DNA of 40,436 nucleotides from Candidatus Omnitrophota bacterium (GCA_016783355.1 JADHWR010000002.1:1-40436), one strand, 5' to 3'; numbered from the stretch's first letter, positions 30,132-38,620 are shown. Program-made: numbers and translations. The notes: generated by a model from the sequence alone, not told the origin.

Positions 30132-31391
30132 ATGACTTACGATATCAAAGACATAAAATTAGCCGATAAAGGTAGATTGAGAATAGAATGGGCGGCGGAT
30201 AATATGCCGGTAATGGCTGAGATTGGCCAGCGTTTTCAAAAAGAAAAACCCCTCAAAGGAATAAAGCTTGCTTGTTGTTTACATGTCACAACAGAGACTG
30301 CTGTTTTGATGTATGTTTTAAAAGCAGGAGGAGCAAGCTTAGTTTTGTGCGCCTCCAATCCTTTATCCACACAGGATGATGTTGCGGCAAGTTTAGTTAA
30401 ACACCTGAAAATTCCTGTGTTTGCGATTAAAGGCGAGAAAGATAGCACTTATTATCAGCATCTAAAATCTGTTTTAGCAATTAAACCTGATATTACTATG
30501 GATGATGGCGCAGATTTAGTATCAGCAGTACACCGAAGCCCGAAGCCCGAAGCCCGAAGCCCGATTATGGGCGGCACAGAAGAAACAACAACCGGCGTAA
30601 TTAGATTGCGTGCCCTGGAAAAGGAAGGCAAATTAAGATATCCCCTTATTGCCGTTAATGATGCAGACACAAAGCATCTTTTTGACAATCGTTATGGCAC
30701 AGGTCAGTCAACAATTGATGGGATTCTCAGGGCAACCAATAAGCTGCTTGCGGGCAGCATATTTGTCGTTTGCGGATATGGTTTTTGCGGCCGCGGGGTT
30801 GCCCGGCGCGCGCAGGGGATGGGCGCAAATGTTATTATCTGTGAAACAAATCCTTTATCTGCCCTGGAGGCAGCAATGGATGGTTTAAGGGTTTTGCCTT
30901 TAAGTGAGGCAGCTAAGATTGGAGACATATTTGTTACTGTTACGGGTGATATTAGTGTTTTACGAAAGGAGCATTTCCTGAAAATGAAGGATGGGGCGAT
31001 TTTAGCTAATGCCGGGCATTTTAATGTGGAGATAGATGTTGATTCTTTAAAGAGATTAAGTAAAAGACAAAGGACGATCAGAGAATATGTTGAGCAGTAT
31101 ACCTTGAGAGACGGAAAAAGAATTTATCTATTGGGTGAGGGCCGTTTAATTAATTTAGCTGCTGCTGAGGGTCATCCTGCTCAGGTTATGGATATGAGTT
31201 TTGCCAATCAGGCACTCTGCGCCGAATATATTAAAAACAATTATCAAAGATTAGAAAATAAAGTATATAATGTTCCACGTAAGATTGATAATCTGATTGC
31301 CAGGCTAAAATTAGAATCCTTGGGGATAAAGATAGATTCTCTGACAAAGAAGCAAATTAGTTATTTAGAAAGTTGGCAGTCAGGTACTTAA
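30132..31391 (+). CDS. ahcY: S-adenosylhomocysteine hydrolase
   Basis: A 419-residue NAD-dependent enzyme that splits S-adenosylhomocysteine into adenosine and homocysteine, removing the by-product of SAM-dependent methylation. Motifs: LACCLHVTTETAVL, CASNPLSTQDDVAASL, MDDGADLV, GTEETTTGVIRLRA, VNDADTKHLFDNRYGTGQS, the NAD site VVCGYGFCGRGVA, TNPLSALEAAMDG, LANAGHFNVEID and the C-terminal LAAAEGHPAQVMDMSFANQ with the NAD-capping tail. It is the short form without the roughly 40-residue insertion of eukaryotic-type enzymes. Residues 135-143 come from an in-frame heptamer array (30534-30561). Directly follows metK in the same operon. Confidence 0.96.
   Translation: MTYDIKDIKLADKGRLRIEWAADNMPVMAEIGQRFQKEKPLKGIKLACCLHVTTETAVLMYVLKAGGASLVLCASNPLSTQDDVAASLVKHLKIPVFAIKGEKDSTYYQHLKSVLAIKPDITMDDGADLVSAVHRSPKPEARSPIMGGTEETTTGVIRLRALEKEGKLRYPLIAVNDADTKHLFDNRYGTGQSTIDGILRATNKLLAGSIFVVCGYGFCGRGVARRAQGMGANVIICETNPLSALEAAMDGLRVLPLSEAAKIGDIFVTVTGDISVLRKEHFLKMKDGAILANAGHFNVEIDVDSLKRLSKRQRTIREYVEQYTLRDGKRIYLLGEGRLINLAAAEGHPAQVMDMSFANQALCAEYIKNNYQRLENKVYNVPRKIDNLIARLKLESLGIKIDSLTKKQISYLESWQSGT
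30534..30561. repeat. four-unit perfect heptamer array inside ahcY
   Basis: CGAAGCC is repeated four times without a mismatch, translated in frame between DDGADLV and GTEETTTG, where the family has a loop. Perfect identity suggests recent expansion. Confidence 0.92.
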
Positions 31392-31396
31392 AAACC

Positions 31397-31419
31397 TGTC
31401 CCACCTCCGAGGTGGGACA
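31397..31419. repeat. perfect 10-bp hairpin between ahcY and pfkA
   Basis: TGTCCCACCT (31397-31406) and AGGTGGGACA (31410-31419) form a perfect stem with a CCG loop. It begins a few bases after the ahcY stop. No T-run follows, so it is not a classical intrinsic terminator. It could stabilise the ahcY 3' end, or be a copy of the same short-hairpin type seen at 1657 and 5414. Confidence 0.75.
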
Positions 31420-31440
31420 AAGGGTGAGACAGAAGATAAA

Positions 31441-32406
31441 ATGGGAATTAAGCGAATTGGCGTGTTAACTAGTGGCGGCGATGCACCGGGGATGAATGCG
31501 GCGATAAGGTCTGTTGTGCGCTATGCTATCTATAATAAACTGGAGGTCATTGGTATCTTTCGTGGCTTTACGGGATTAATTAATGAGGAATTAAAGGAAT
31601 TGAATCATCGTTCGGTTTCCAATATTATTAACCGCGGCGGGACAGTTCTTAAGACTGCGCGTTGCGAAGAATTTAAGACAGAGGCAGGGCAAATGAAGGC
31701 AGTTGAGAGTCTGAGGAAGAATAAGATTGATGCCTTAGTTCTAATTGGCGGAAATGGTACCTATCGAGGGGCTTTGGCACTCGAGAAAAAATGGGATATT
31801 CCCTGCGCGGGAATACCGGGAACAATAGATAATGACATTAGTGAGACAGATTTTACAATCGGTGCAGATACAGCAGTAAATACGGCGTTGGATGCAATTG
31901 ATAAGATTCGCGATACCGCAACATCAATGGAGCGGATTTTCGTTGTGGAGGTAATGGGAAGAGACTCCGGCTATATTACCCTTCAAGTTGCTTTGGCTGG
32001 CGGGGCAGAGGACATATTGATTCCGGAAAGGAGATTTAATCTTGAGGAGATGTGTCATCATATTGTAGAAGGTAATTTACGCGGTAAGATTAGCTGGATA
32101 ATTATTGTTGCTGAAGGAGTAGCGGGAGGTGAGGATATTGCGCGCCAGATTAGTGAGATGACTTCTTTGGAGAGCCGCGCTGTAGTTTTGGGCCATATTC
32201 AAAGAGGCGGTATTCCTACGGCAAAAGATAGGATTTTGGCGACGCGCTTAGGCCAGGCAGCAGTGGATTTGCTTTTAGGAAACTGGCGAAGAAAGGCAGT
32301 AGGATTAGTTTCTGATCAGATTAAGGTAGTAGATTTAGAGGAGGCAATTAAGCCGAAAGAATTAGCAGTTGATAATTTTTACCGCTTGATTAGAATCCTG
32401 ACATAG
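31441..32406 (+). CDS. pfkA: 6-phosphofructokinase
   Basis: A 321-residue PfkA-family enzyme converting fructose 6-phosphate to the 1,6-bisphosphate. Motifs: LTSGGDAPGMNAAIRSVV, FRGFTGLI, IGGNGTYRGA, the catalytic PGTIDNDI (D130, D132), IGADTAVNTALDAIDKIRDTA, EVMGRDSGYI and HIQRGGIPTAKDR. The residue equivalent to E. coli D103, which helps bind Mg-ATP, is N105. The next position is Gly (G106), as in ATP-dependent enzymes, and not the Asp of PPi-dependent ones. ATP use is therefore more likely but not certain. The class II aldolase gene follows after 18 nt, giving two consecutive glycolytic steps. Confidence 0.94.
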   Translation: MGIKRIGVLTSGGDAPGMNAAIRSVVRYAIYNKLEVIGIFRGFTGLINEELKELNHRSVSNIINRGGTVLKTARCEEFKTEAGQMKAVESLRKNKIDALVLIGGNGTYRGALALEKKWDIPCAGIPGTIDNDISETDFTIGADTAVNTALDAIDKIRDTATSMERIFVVEVMGRDSGYITLQVALAGGAEDILIPERRFNLEEMCHHIVEGNLRGKISWIIIVAEGVAGGEDIARQISEMTSLESRAVVLGHIQRGGIPTAKDRILATRLGQAAVDLLLGNWRRKAVGLVSDQIKVVDLEEAIKPKELAVDNFYRLIRILT

Positions 32407-32424
32407 TCAAAGAAAGGGGAGGTA

Positions 32425-33681
32425 ATGGAAGAAAAAACAAATAATTTGTTAGAGAGAGTAAAAGAACTCTCTCTAAGTGACGACATGAAGATAAAGGAAG
32501 AAATAGGCAGAGACTTTTTTGAGCTGGCCAAAAACAAAGGAATATATTCCTCTTCGATTAACGATCTTTATATGGCGCGGGGAAAAAATGAATTTGCGCC
32601 AAATTTTACTGTGCCGGCAATAAATATAAGAACAATGACTTTAGATTTAGCCCGGGCAATATTCAGAGCAGCAAAAAGAATTAATGCCGGCACTTTTATC
32701 TTTGAGATTGCGAAAACAGAGATGGGTTATACTAATCAGCCGCCGATCGAGTATAGTACAAATGTTTTGGCCGCTGCAATATGCGAAAACTGGAGTGGCC
32801 CTGTATTTATCCAGGGAGACCATTTTCAGATGAAGGCGAAGAAGTTTATGGAGAGTTCAGAGAAAGAGATCGAGGCATTAAAGAAAGTAATCTCTGATGC
32901 AATTGAGGCAGGCTTTTACAATATTGATATTGACTCTTCTACGCTTGTAGATTTAAGCAAGCCCGACATAAAGACGCAGCAATATCTAAATTATGATGTC
33001 TGCGCATGGCTCACTAATTTTATCCGTCACAGCCAGCCGCGGGGAATTAAGGTGTCTGTGGGCGGTGAGATTGGCGAGATAGGCCAGAAGAATTCTACTC
33101 CCGAAGAATTAAGAGGATTTATTGAGGGTTATCAGCAGCGTTTGCCCGAAGGTGTAACAGGCCTAAGCAAGATTAGCGTGCAGACAGGAACAAGTCACGG
33201 CGGTGTGGTTTTACCCGACGGTTCTATTGCCGAGGTAGCGATTGACTTCAATACATTAAAGCAGCTTTCGCGCATTGCGCGCAAAGAATTTGGTTTAGCT
33301 GGTGCTGTTCAGCATGGTGCCTCAACATTACCATCTGAGGCCTTTCATAAATTTGTCGAGTGCGAGACAGTCGAGGTTCACTTAGCCACAGACTTTCAGA
33401 ATATGGTTTATGAAAGCAAGCACTTCCCTCAGGATTTAAGAGAAAGGATGTACGATTGGTTAAGAGAGAATCTTGCCGGAGAAAAGAAAGAAGGCCAGAC
33501 TGACGAGCAGTTTATTTATAAAACGCGCAAAAAGGCACTCGGTACATTTAAAAAAGAGATTTTAGGTCTGAAACAAGAAGTTCGCGATGCGATTACGGCA
33601 GAAGTTGAGAAGAAATTTGCTTTTCTTTTTGAGCAATTAAATATTGCTAATACAAAAGATTTGGTTGATAAGTATATTTAA
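32425..33681 (+). CDS. class II fructose-bisphosphate aldolase family protein, divergent long form
   Basis: A 418-residue zinc aldolase-like protein. Recognisable class II features are VPAINIRTMT near the N-terminus, FIQGDHFQMKAKKF (metal His), GGEIGEIGQKNSTPEE, VQTGTSHGGVVLPDG (metal His) and GAVQHGASTLP (phosphate and metal His). Typical class II enzymes have about 285-360 residues. The extra length here is at both ends (residues 1-55 and 355-418). A GGGGAGG ribosome binding site lies a few bases before the ATG. Location right after pfkA argues for fructose 1,6-bisphosphate as substrate. A tagatose-bisphosphate or other ketose aldolase is possible. The stop is followed directly by a heptamer array. 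Confidence 0.82.
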   Translation: MEEKTNNLLERVKELSLSDDMKIKEEIGRDFFELAKNKGIYSSSINDLYMARGKNEFAPNFTVPAINIRTMTLDLARAIFRAAKRINAGTFIFEIAKTEMGYTNQPPIEYSTNVLAAAICENWSGPVFIQGDHFQMKAKKFMESSEKEIEALKKVISDAIEAGFYNIDIDSSTLVDLSKPDIKTQQYLNYDVCAWLTNFIRHSQPRGIKVSVGGEIGEIGQKNSTPEELRGFIEGYQQRLPEGVTGLSKISVQTGTSHGGVVLPDGSIAEVAIDFNTLKQLSRIARKEFGLAGAVQHGASTLPSEAFHKFVECETVEVHLATDFQNMVYESKHFPQDLRERMYDWLRENLAGEKKEGQTDEQFIYKTRKKALGTFKKEILGLKQEVRDAITAEVEKKFAFLFEQLNIANTKDLVDKYI

Positions 33682-33684
33682 TGA

Positions 33685-33800
33685 AGCGCAAAGCGCAAGG
33701 CGTAAAGCGCAAAACTGAAACTAAAAACTCAAAACTTTCTTAAAAAACTTTGAACTTTAGACATTAGTTTTACGCTTTTCGCTTTAGGTTTTATGCTTTT
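33685..33800. repeat. heptamer array, left inverted copy flanking ilvDBNC
   Basis: The whole fba-ilvD spacer can be read in 7-nt steps: AGCGCAA, AGCGCAA, GGCGTAA, AGCGCAA, AACTGAA and so on to TTTACGC, TTTTCGC, TTTAGGT. Positions 33699-33785 are a near-identical inverted copy of 38626-38713. The copy also has near-palindromic ends: GCGTAAAGCGCAAAACT at 33700-33716 against AGTTTTACGCTTTTCGC at 33766-33782, 15 of 17 matching. Confidence 0.9.
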
Positions 33801-33807
33801 AAGGAGG
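33801..33807 (+). promoter_or_regulatory. strong ribosome binding site of ilvD
   Basis: AAGGAGG lies 5 nt before ATG 33813. No leader peptide or T-box-like structure is visible in the 131-nt spacer upstream. No strong promoter is seen there either. Confidence 0.6.
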
Positions 33808-33812
33808 TACTG

Positions 33813-35465
33813 ATGCGTTCAGATAGGGCAAAGAAGGGTTTGGAAAGGATGCCTAACCGAGCCCTTCTTTATGGAACAGGCATATCACCTTCTCATATGA
33901 AGAGGCCGTTTATTGGCATTGCCTCTTCATTTACAGATTTAATCCCCGGCCATATTGGTATGCGTGATTTAGAAAGATATATCGAGAGGGGGATAGAGAA
34001 CGCCGGTGGATGTCCTTTTGTCTTTGGGGTTTGCGGAATCTGTGATGGGATTGCCATGGGTCATTCTGGAATGAGGTATTCTTTGCCTTCAAGGGAGTTG
34101 ATTGCGGATATTATTGAGACAATGGTCAATGCCCATGCCTTAGACGGAGTTGTTTTATTGACGGATTGCGATAAGATTACTCCCGGTATGATTATGGGGG
34201 CATTGCGGGTAAACATTCCGGCAATTGTCGTCACAGCAGGTCCGATGCTTGCCGGTCATCTAGGAAGAAAAAGGCTTTCTTTGGTCAGAGATACATTTGA
34301 GGCTGTCGGGCGTTTTAAGAAAAAAGAGATTACAGAAAAAGAAAGATCTATTTTGGAAATCGAGGCATGTCCTGGGGCTGGTTCTTGTCAGGGAATGTAT
34401 ACGGCAAATACGATGTCCTGCCTTACTGAGGCAATGGGGTTTTCTCTGCCTTTTTGTGCAGCAACGCCCGCTGTACTTAACAAAAAAAAGAGGATTGCTT
34501 ATCAGAGTGGCCAGAGGATAATGGATTTGGTAAAAAGAGATATCAGGCCGCGTGATATAGTAAATAAAAGGTCATTGGAAAATGCTGTTCGTGTTGATAT
34601 GGCTTTGGGTGGTTCAACCAATACAGTTTTACATTTGATTGCCATTGCCTCTGAGGCAAAGACCCTCCTTGATTTAAGGGACTTTGACCGCATCAGTAAG
34701 ACAACATCCCATATTGTTAATCTTCGTCCAGCAGGTGAATACTTTATGGAGGATTTAGATTATGCCGGAGGGATTCCTGCAGTTTTAAAGAGATTACTTC
34801 CTAAATTAAACGAGAATGTGTGTGTTTCGGCAAAAACGATTAAGGAGATTGCCAGGGAAGCACAGATTCTTGATCAGGAGATAATCAGGCCGCAAAAGCA
34901 AGCCTATCATAAAGAGGGAGGCATTGCTGTTCTCTATGGGAATTTAGCGCCTTTTGGGGCTGTGGTCAAGCAGTCAGCTGTTGATGAGGATATGTTAAAA
35001 TTTACCGGTAAAGCCCAGGTGTTTAATTCTGAAGAGGAGGCAATGAAAGGCATTATGCAGGGCCGGGTTAAAAAAGGGAATGTTCTCGTCATAAGGTATG
35101 AGGGGCCAGGCGGTGGCCCTGGGATGAGAGAGATGCTTTCTCCAACTTCAGCTATTGTGGGTATGGGTTTACACAAATCCGTTGCCTTAATTACCGACGG
35201 AAGATTTTCTGGTGGAACAAGGGGTCCTTGTATCGGTCATATTTGCCCTGAGGCGCAAAAAGCAGGACCTATTGCGATTATTCAAAATGGTGATAAGATT
35301 AAGATAGATATACCAAAGCGTAGATTAGAGCTATTGCTTTCGGAGAGAGAAATTAAAGAGCGCAAAAGTTTGTTTAAGCCACCGAATCTGAAGGTGTCTT
35401 CCGGGTATTTAGCTCGCTATGCAGGGATAGTAGGCTCTGCTGATAAGGGGGCAGTGTTGATATGA
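33813..35465 (+). CDS. ilvD: dihydroxy-acid dehydratase
   Basis: A 550-residue iron-sulfur dehydratase of valine/isoleucine synthesis. Motifs: GIASSFTDLIPGHIGMRDL, CDGIAMGHSGMRYSLPSRELIAD, TDCDKITPGM (C119 and the K121 metal-site lysine), CPGAGSCQGMYTANTM (C192), GGSTNTVLHL, the C-terminal VIRYEGPGGGPGMREML and TDGRFSGGTRGPCIGH. Two cluster cysteines (C119, C192) are clear. The first cysteine found in the CN motif of [2Fe-2S] enzymes is absent (SSFTDLIPGH, as in E. coli IlvD), while C74 and C77 are unusual extras. The gene starts the ilvD-ilvB-ilvN-ilvC operon and overlaps ilvB by ATGA. Confidence 0.96.
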   Translation: MRSDRAKKGLERMPNRALLYGTGISPSHMKRPFIGIASSFTDLIPGHIGMRDLERYIERGIENAGGCPFVFGVCGICDGIAMGHSGMRYSLPSRELIADIIETMVNAHALDGVVLLTDCDKITPGMIMGALRVNIPAIVVTAGPMLAGHLGRKRLSLVRDTFEAVGRFKKKEITEKERSILEIEACPGAGSCQGMYTANTMSCLTEAMGFSLPFCAATPAVLNKKKRIAYQSGQRIMDLVKRDIRPRDIVNKRSLENAVRVDMALGGSTNTVLHLIAIASEAKTLLDLRDFDRISKTTSHIVNLRPAGEYFMEDLDYAGGIPAVLKRLLPKLNENVCVSAKTIKEIAREAQILDQEIIRPQKQAYHKEGGIAVLYGNLAPFGAVVKQSAVDEDMLKFTGKAQVFNSEEEAMKGIMQGRVKKGNVLVIRYEGPGGGPGMREMLSPTSAIVGMGLHKSVALITDGRFSGGTRGPCIGHICPEAQKAGPIAIIQNGDKIKIDIPKRRLELLLSEREIKERKSLFKPPNLKVSSGYLARYAGIVGSADKGAVLI

Positions 35466-37141
35466 CGGGTGCACAGATTTTAATTGAGTGTTTAAGGCGT
35501 GAGGGTGTTGAGGTAATATTTGGATATCCGGGGGGAGCGGTTCTTCCTATATTCGACCAGCTCTACGAAGCTCCGATTCGGTTTATCTTAGCACGTCATG
35601 AGCAGGCAGCTGCTCATGCTGCTGATGGATATGCGCGAGCAACAGGAAAAACAGGCGTTTGTATTGCTACAAGTGGTCCTGGAGCAACAAACTTAACTAC
35701 AGGAATTGCCACTGCTTATATGGACTCAGTTGCCATTGTTGCGATAACTGGTCAGGTAAAGACAAATCTTATTGGTAATGATGCATTCCAGGAAGCAGAT
35801 GTGGTGGGAATTACACGGCCAATTACCAAGTACAACTTTTTGGTAAAGGATGCTCGGGATTTGGCAAGAGTTATACGTGAGGCTTTCCATATTGCTTCAA
35901 CAGGAAGACCAGGTCCGGTTCTGATTGACTTTCCTTCTGATGTGCAAACACAGGAAACTCAATTTATCTGGCCGGAAAGGATAGAGATAAGGGGCTACAA
36001 ACCTACCTATTTCGGTCATCCTGGTCAGATTAAAAAGGCACTGCATCTGATTACTCAGTCAGAGAAACCCGTAATTTATGCTGGTGGAGGAGTAATTAGT
36101 TCAGGAGCGAGTGAGGAAGTGAAGGAACTGGCAGAGAGACTCCAAATACCAGTAACGATGACCTTAATGGGCCTGGGCAGTTTTCCCGGCGAGCATACTT
36201 TAAGTTTGGGGATGCTCGGGATGCACGGAACAGTTTATGCAAACCATGCTGTGACAGGTTCTGATTTAATGATTGCCATTGGCGCCCGTTTTGATGACCG
36301 GGTTACTGGCCGGCTTGACTCTTTTGCTCCCGATGCCAAAATTATTCATATTGATATTGACCCCGCCTCAATTAGTAAAAATGTAAAGGTTGATGTGCCG
36401 ATTGTGGGAGATGTGAAAAATGTTTTAGAGCAGTTACTTGAGGAAATAGAGCTAAAGCATAATCAACTACCCAATACAAAAGCGTGGCTGAAGACAATTA
36501 GAGACTGGAAGAGGAAGTATCCGCTTTTCTATAAAAAAGATGATGCGGGTCTCAGGCCCCAATATATTATTGAGCAGATTTACGAACTAACAAAGGCAGA
36601 GGCAATAATCACCACAGAGGTTGGCCAGAATCAGATGTGGGCAGCGCAGTGGTATAAGTATAAGGATGCGCATACCTTTATCTCCAGCGGTGGTTTAGGC
36701 ACAATGGGCTTTGGATTTCCTGCCGCAATTGGCGCAAAGGTGGCTTGTCCTGACAAAGAGGTTTTTGATATTGCGGGCGATGGCTCAATCCAGATGAATA
36801 TTCAGGAACTGGCAACAGCAGTGGAACAAAAGATTTATGTTAAGATTGCGATTCTTAATAATTCTTATTTAGGAATGGTAAGACAGTGGCAGGAGTTATT
36901 TTATAAGAAGCGCTATTCATATACACATATTACTAGTCCTGATTTTGTGAAATTAGCCCAGGCTTATGGTGCAGTAGGCATTCGCGTAAGCAAGAAAGAT
37001 GAGGTGCGGCCTGCTATTGAGAGGGCGATCAAGACTGACAATGTCGTTATGATTGATTTTCGAATTGAGCCTGAGGAGAATGTGTTTCCGATGGTCCCTG
37101 CAGGTGAGGCGATTAATAGAATGATTGGAGGCATGGCTTAA
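35462..37141 (+). CDS. ilvB: acetolactate synthase large subunit
   Basis: A 559-residue ThDP enzyme that joins two pyruvates, or pyruvate and 2-oxobutyrate, as the first common step of branched-chain amino acid synthesis. Catalytic E47 lies in LARHEQAAAHAADGYARATGK. The central FAD-binding domain includes YAGGGVISSGA and IGARFDDRVTGRL. The ThDP/Mg motif is GDGSIQMNIQELATA to NNSYLGMVRQWQELFY, and the tail MVPAGEAINRMIGG is typical. This is the biosynthetic, FAD-dependent type, not the catabolic AlsS. ilvN begins directly after the stop. Confidence 0.97.
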   Translation: MTGAQILIECLRREGVEVIFGYPGGAVLPIFDQLYEAPIRFILARHEQAAAHAADGYARATGKTGVCIATSGPGATNLTTGIATAYMDSVAIVAITGQVKTNLIGNDAFQEADVVGITRPITKYNFLVKDARDLARVIREAFHIASTGRPGPVLIDFPSDVQTQETQFIWPERIEIRGYKPTYFGHPGQIKKALHLITQSEKPVIYAGGGVISSGASEEVKELAERLQIPVTMTLMGLGSFPGEHTLSLGMLGMHGTVYANHAVTGSDLMIAIGARFDDRVTGRLDSFAPDAKIIHIDIDPASISKNVKVDVPIVGDVKNVLEQLLEEIELKHNQLPNTKAWLKTIRDWKRKYPLFYKKDDAGLRPQYIIEQIYELTKAEAIITTEVGQNQMWAAQWYKYKDAHTFISSGGLGTMGFGFPAAIGAKVACPDKEVFDIAGDGSIQMNIQELATAVEQKIYVKIAILNNSYLGMVRQWQELFYKKRYSYTHITSPDFVKLAQAYGAVGIRVSKKDEVRPAIERAIKTDNVVMIDFRIEPEENVFPMVPAGEAINRMIGGMA

Positions 37142-37612
37142 ATGAGGCATACAATTTCAATTCTCGTTGAGAATAAGCCGGGTGTTTTAGCAAGAATAGC
37201 CGGGCTTTTTAGTGCACGAGGCTATAATATTAGCTCTTTGGCTGTTGGTGAGACGCAAGACCCGGAAATCTCCCGGATGACGCTCGTTGTTGAGGCGAAG
37301 GATGAGCGCATCTTAGAGCAGATTATAAAACAATTGCGTAAACTCATTGATACAATTACCGTCGCTGACTTTACAAAAAAGGATTTTGTTGGCCGGGAGT
37401 TGGCTTTGGTTAAGATTGATTATAAAAGAGAGAATCAACGAAAGATTTCCTCTTTCCTTGATAAATATTCAGTAAAATTACTTAAACGCAAAGAGGATAA
37501 GGCAATTATTGAAATTTGTGCCAACCCGGATAAGGTAAAGGAGTTTTTGAAGGATGTAAGAGCCTTTGGTGTTGTTGAGTTGATGCGCACAGGAAGGGTG
37601 GCGATGCTGTAA
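37142..37612 (+). CDS. ilvN: acetolactate synthase small (regulatory) subunit
   Basis: A 156-residue regulatory subunit with an N-terminal ACT domain (HTISILVENKPGVLARIAGLF, SARGYNISSLAVGET, EISRMTLVV) and a C-terminal ALS_ss domain (ELALVKI, FGVVELMRTGRVAML). It confers valine feedback inhibition and boosts catalytic activity of IlvB. Length matches the IlvH/IlvN family (about 160). Its ATG follows the ilvB stop with no spacing and ilvC begins 12 nt after its own stop. Confidence 0.96.
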   Translation: MRHTISILVENKPGVLARIAGLFSARGYNISSLAVGETQDPEISRMTLVVEAKDERILEQIIKQLRKLIDTITVADFTKKDFVGRELALVKIDYKRENQRKISSFLDKYSVKLLKRKEDKAIIEICANPDKVKEFLKDVRAFGVVELMRTGRVAML

Positions 37613-37624
37613 AGGGAGAAAACG

Positions 37625-38620
37625 ATGGCAAGGATATATTACGATAAAGATGCAGACCTAAATTTATTGAAAGAAAAAAAAGTTGCCATTATTGGCTATG
37701 GGATTCAAGGCCGAGGCCAGAGTTTATGTTTAAGAGATAGTGGTATAAATGTAATTGTTTCTGAATTAGAGGGAACAGTAAATTACGAACTGGCCAAAAA
37801 GGATGGGTTTAGTCCTCTTTCGGCAAAAGAGGCAAGTGCAGCTGCCGATATAATTCAGATTCTCACCGAGGACCATGTTCAAAAAAGGGTTTATAAAGAG
37901 GCAATCGAGTCAAATCTAAAAGAGGGTAAAGCACTTTGTTTTTCACACGGATTTAATATCCGCTTTAAACAGATAATTCCACCGAAGGAAGTGGATGTTT
38001 TTATGATTGCGCCGAAAGGTCCGGGTGCGCTGGTGAGAAAGATGTTTGAAGAAGGAAAGGGCGTGCCTTGTTTGGTTGCTGTGTATCAGGATGCCAGCGG
38101 AATGGCTTTAAAACTTGCTTTATCTTATGCCAAGGCACTCAAAGCAACTACTGCCGGCGTGATCGAGACTACCTTTCAGGAGGAAACAGAAACAGATTTG
38201 TTTGGTGAACAGACCGTTCTCTGCGGCGGTGTAACCGAATTGATTATGGCGGGGTTTGATACATTGACTAATGCCGGTTATCAGCCAGAGATTGCTTATT
38301 TTGAGGTTCTTCATGAGTTGAAACTTATTACTGACCTGATTCAAGAGAAGGGTATAAGTGGTATGCGCCGATGCGTCTCTAATACTGCTTGCTATGGAGA
38401 TTTGACACGAGGTAAGAAGATTATTACCAAGCAGACACGCCGGCAGATGAGAAAGATTTTAAAAGATATACGGAGTGCTAAATTTGCTCGTGAGTGGATT
38501 TCTGAGAACGAAAAAGGAAGACCAAATTTTAATAAGCTCCTCAGAGAGGCAGATAACCATTTGATTGAAAAGGTAGGTAAAGAACTGCGGCAGATGATGC
38601 CCTGGATGAGAAAAGCGTAA
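37625..38620 (+). CDS. ilvC: ketol-acid reductoisomerase, class I
   Basis: A 331-residue class I (short) reductoisomerase. The Rossmann motif is IIGYGIQGRGQ (G24, G26, G29). Catalytic parts include DVFMIAPKGPGALVR, FQEETETDLFGEQTVLCGG (metal Asp and Glu), EIAYFEVLHELKLITDLI and RRCVSNTACYGDLTRG. The loop after the second strand reads VSELEGTVN (45-53), where NADPH enzymes have a pattern like VGLRxGSxS. The phosphate-binding Arg and Ser/Lys are missing and two Glu are present, suggesting NADH preference (inference). GGGAG lies before the ATG. The last codons AAA-GCG-TAA are already part of a heptamer array that continues into the spacer. Confidence 0.95.
   Translation: MARIYYDKDADLNLLKEKKVAIIGYGIQGRGQSLCLRDSGINVIVSELEGTVNYELAKKDGFSPLSAKEASAAADIIQILTEDHVQKRVYKEAIESNLKEGKALCFSHGFNIRFKQIIPPKEVDVFMIAPKGPGALVRKMFEEGKGVPCLVAVYQDASGMALKLALSYAKALKATTAGVIETTFQEETETDLFGEQTVLCGGVTELIMAGFDTLTNAGYQPEIAYFEVLHELKLITDLIQEKGISGMRRCVSNTACYGDLTRGKKIITKQTRRQMRKILKDIRSAKFAREWISENEKGRPNFNKLLREADNHLIEKVGKELRQMMPWMRKA

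Noticed and set aside
31397..31419. Intrinsic terminator after ahcY
   Set aside because: The stem is strong but no T-run follows, and pfkA begins 21 nt downstream.
33769..33797. Promoter TTTACG-17-TATGCT before ilvD
   Set aside because: Only four of six matches in each box, and both boxes are parts of the low-complexity heptamer repeat.
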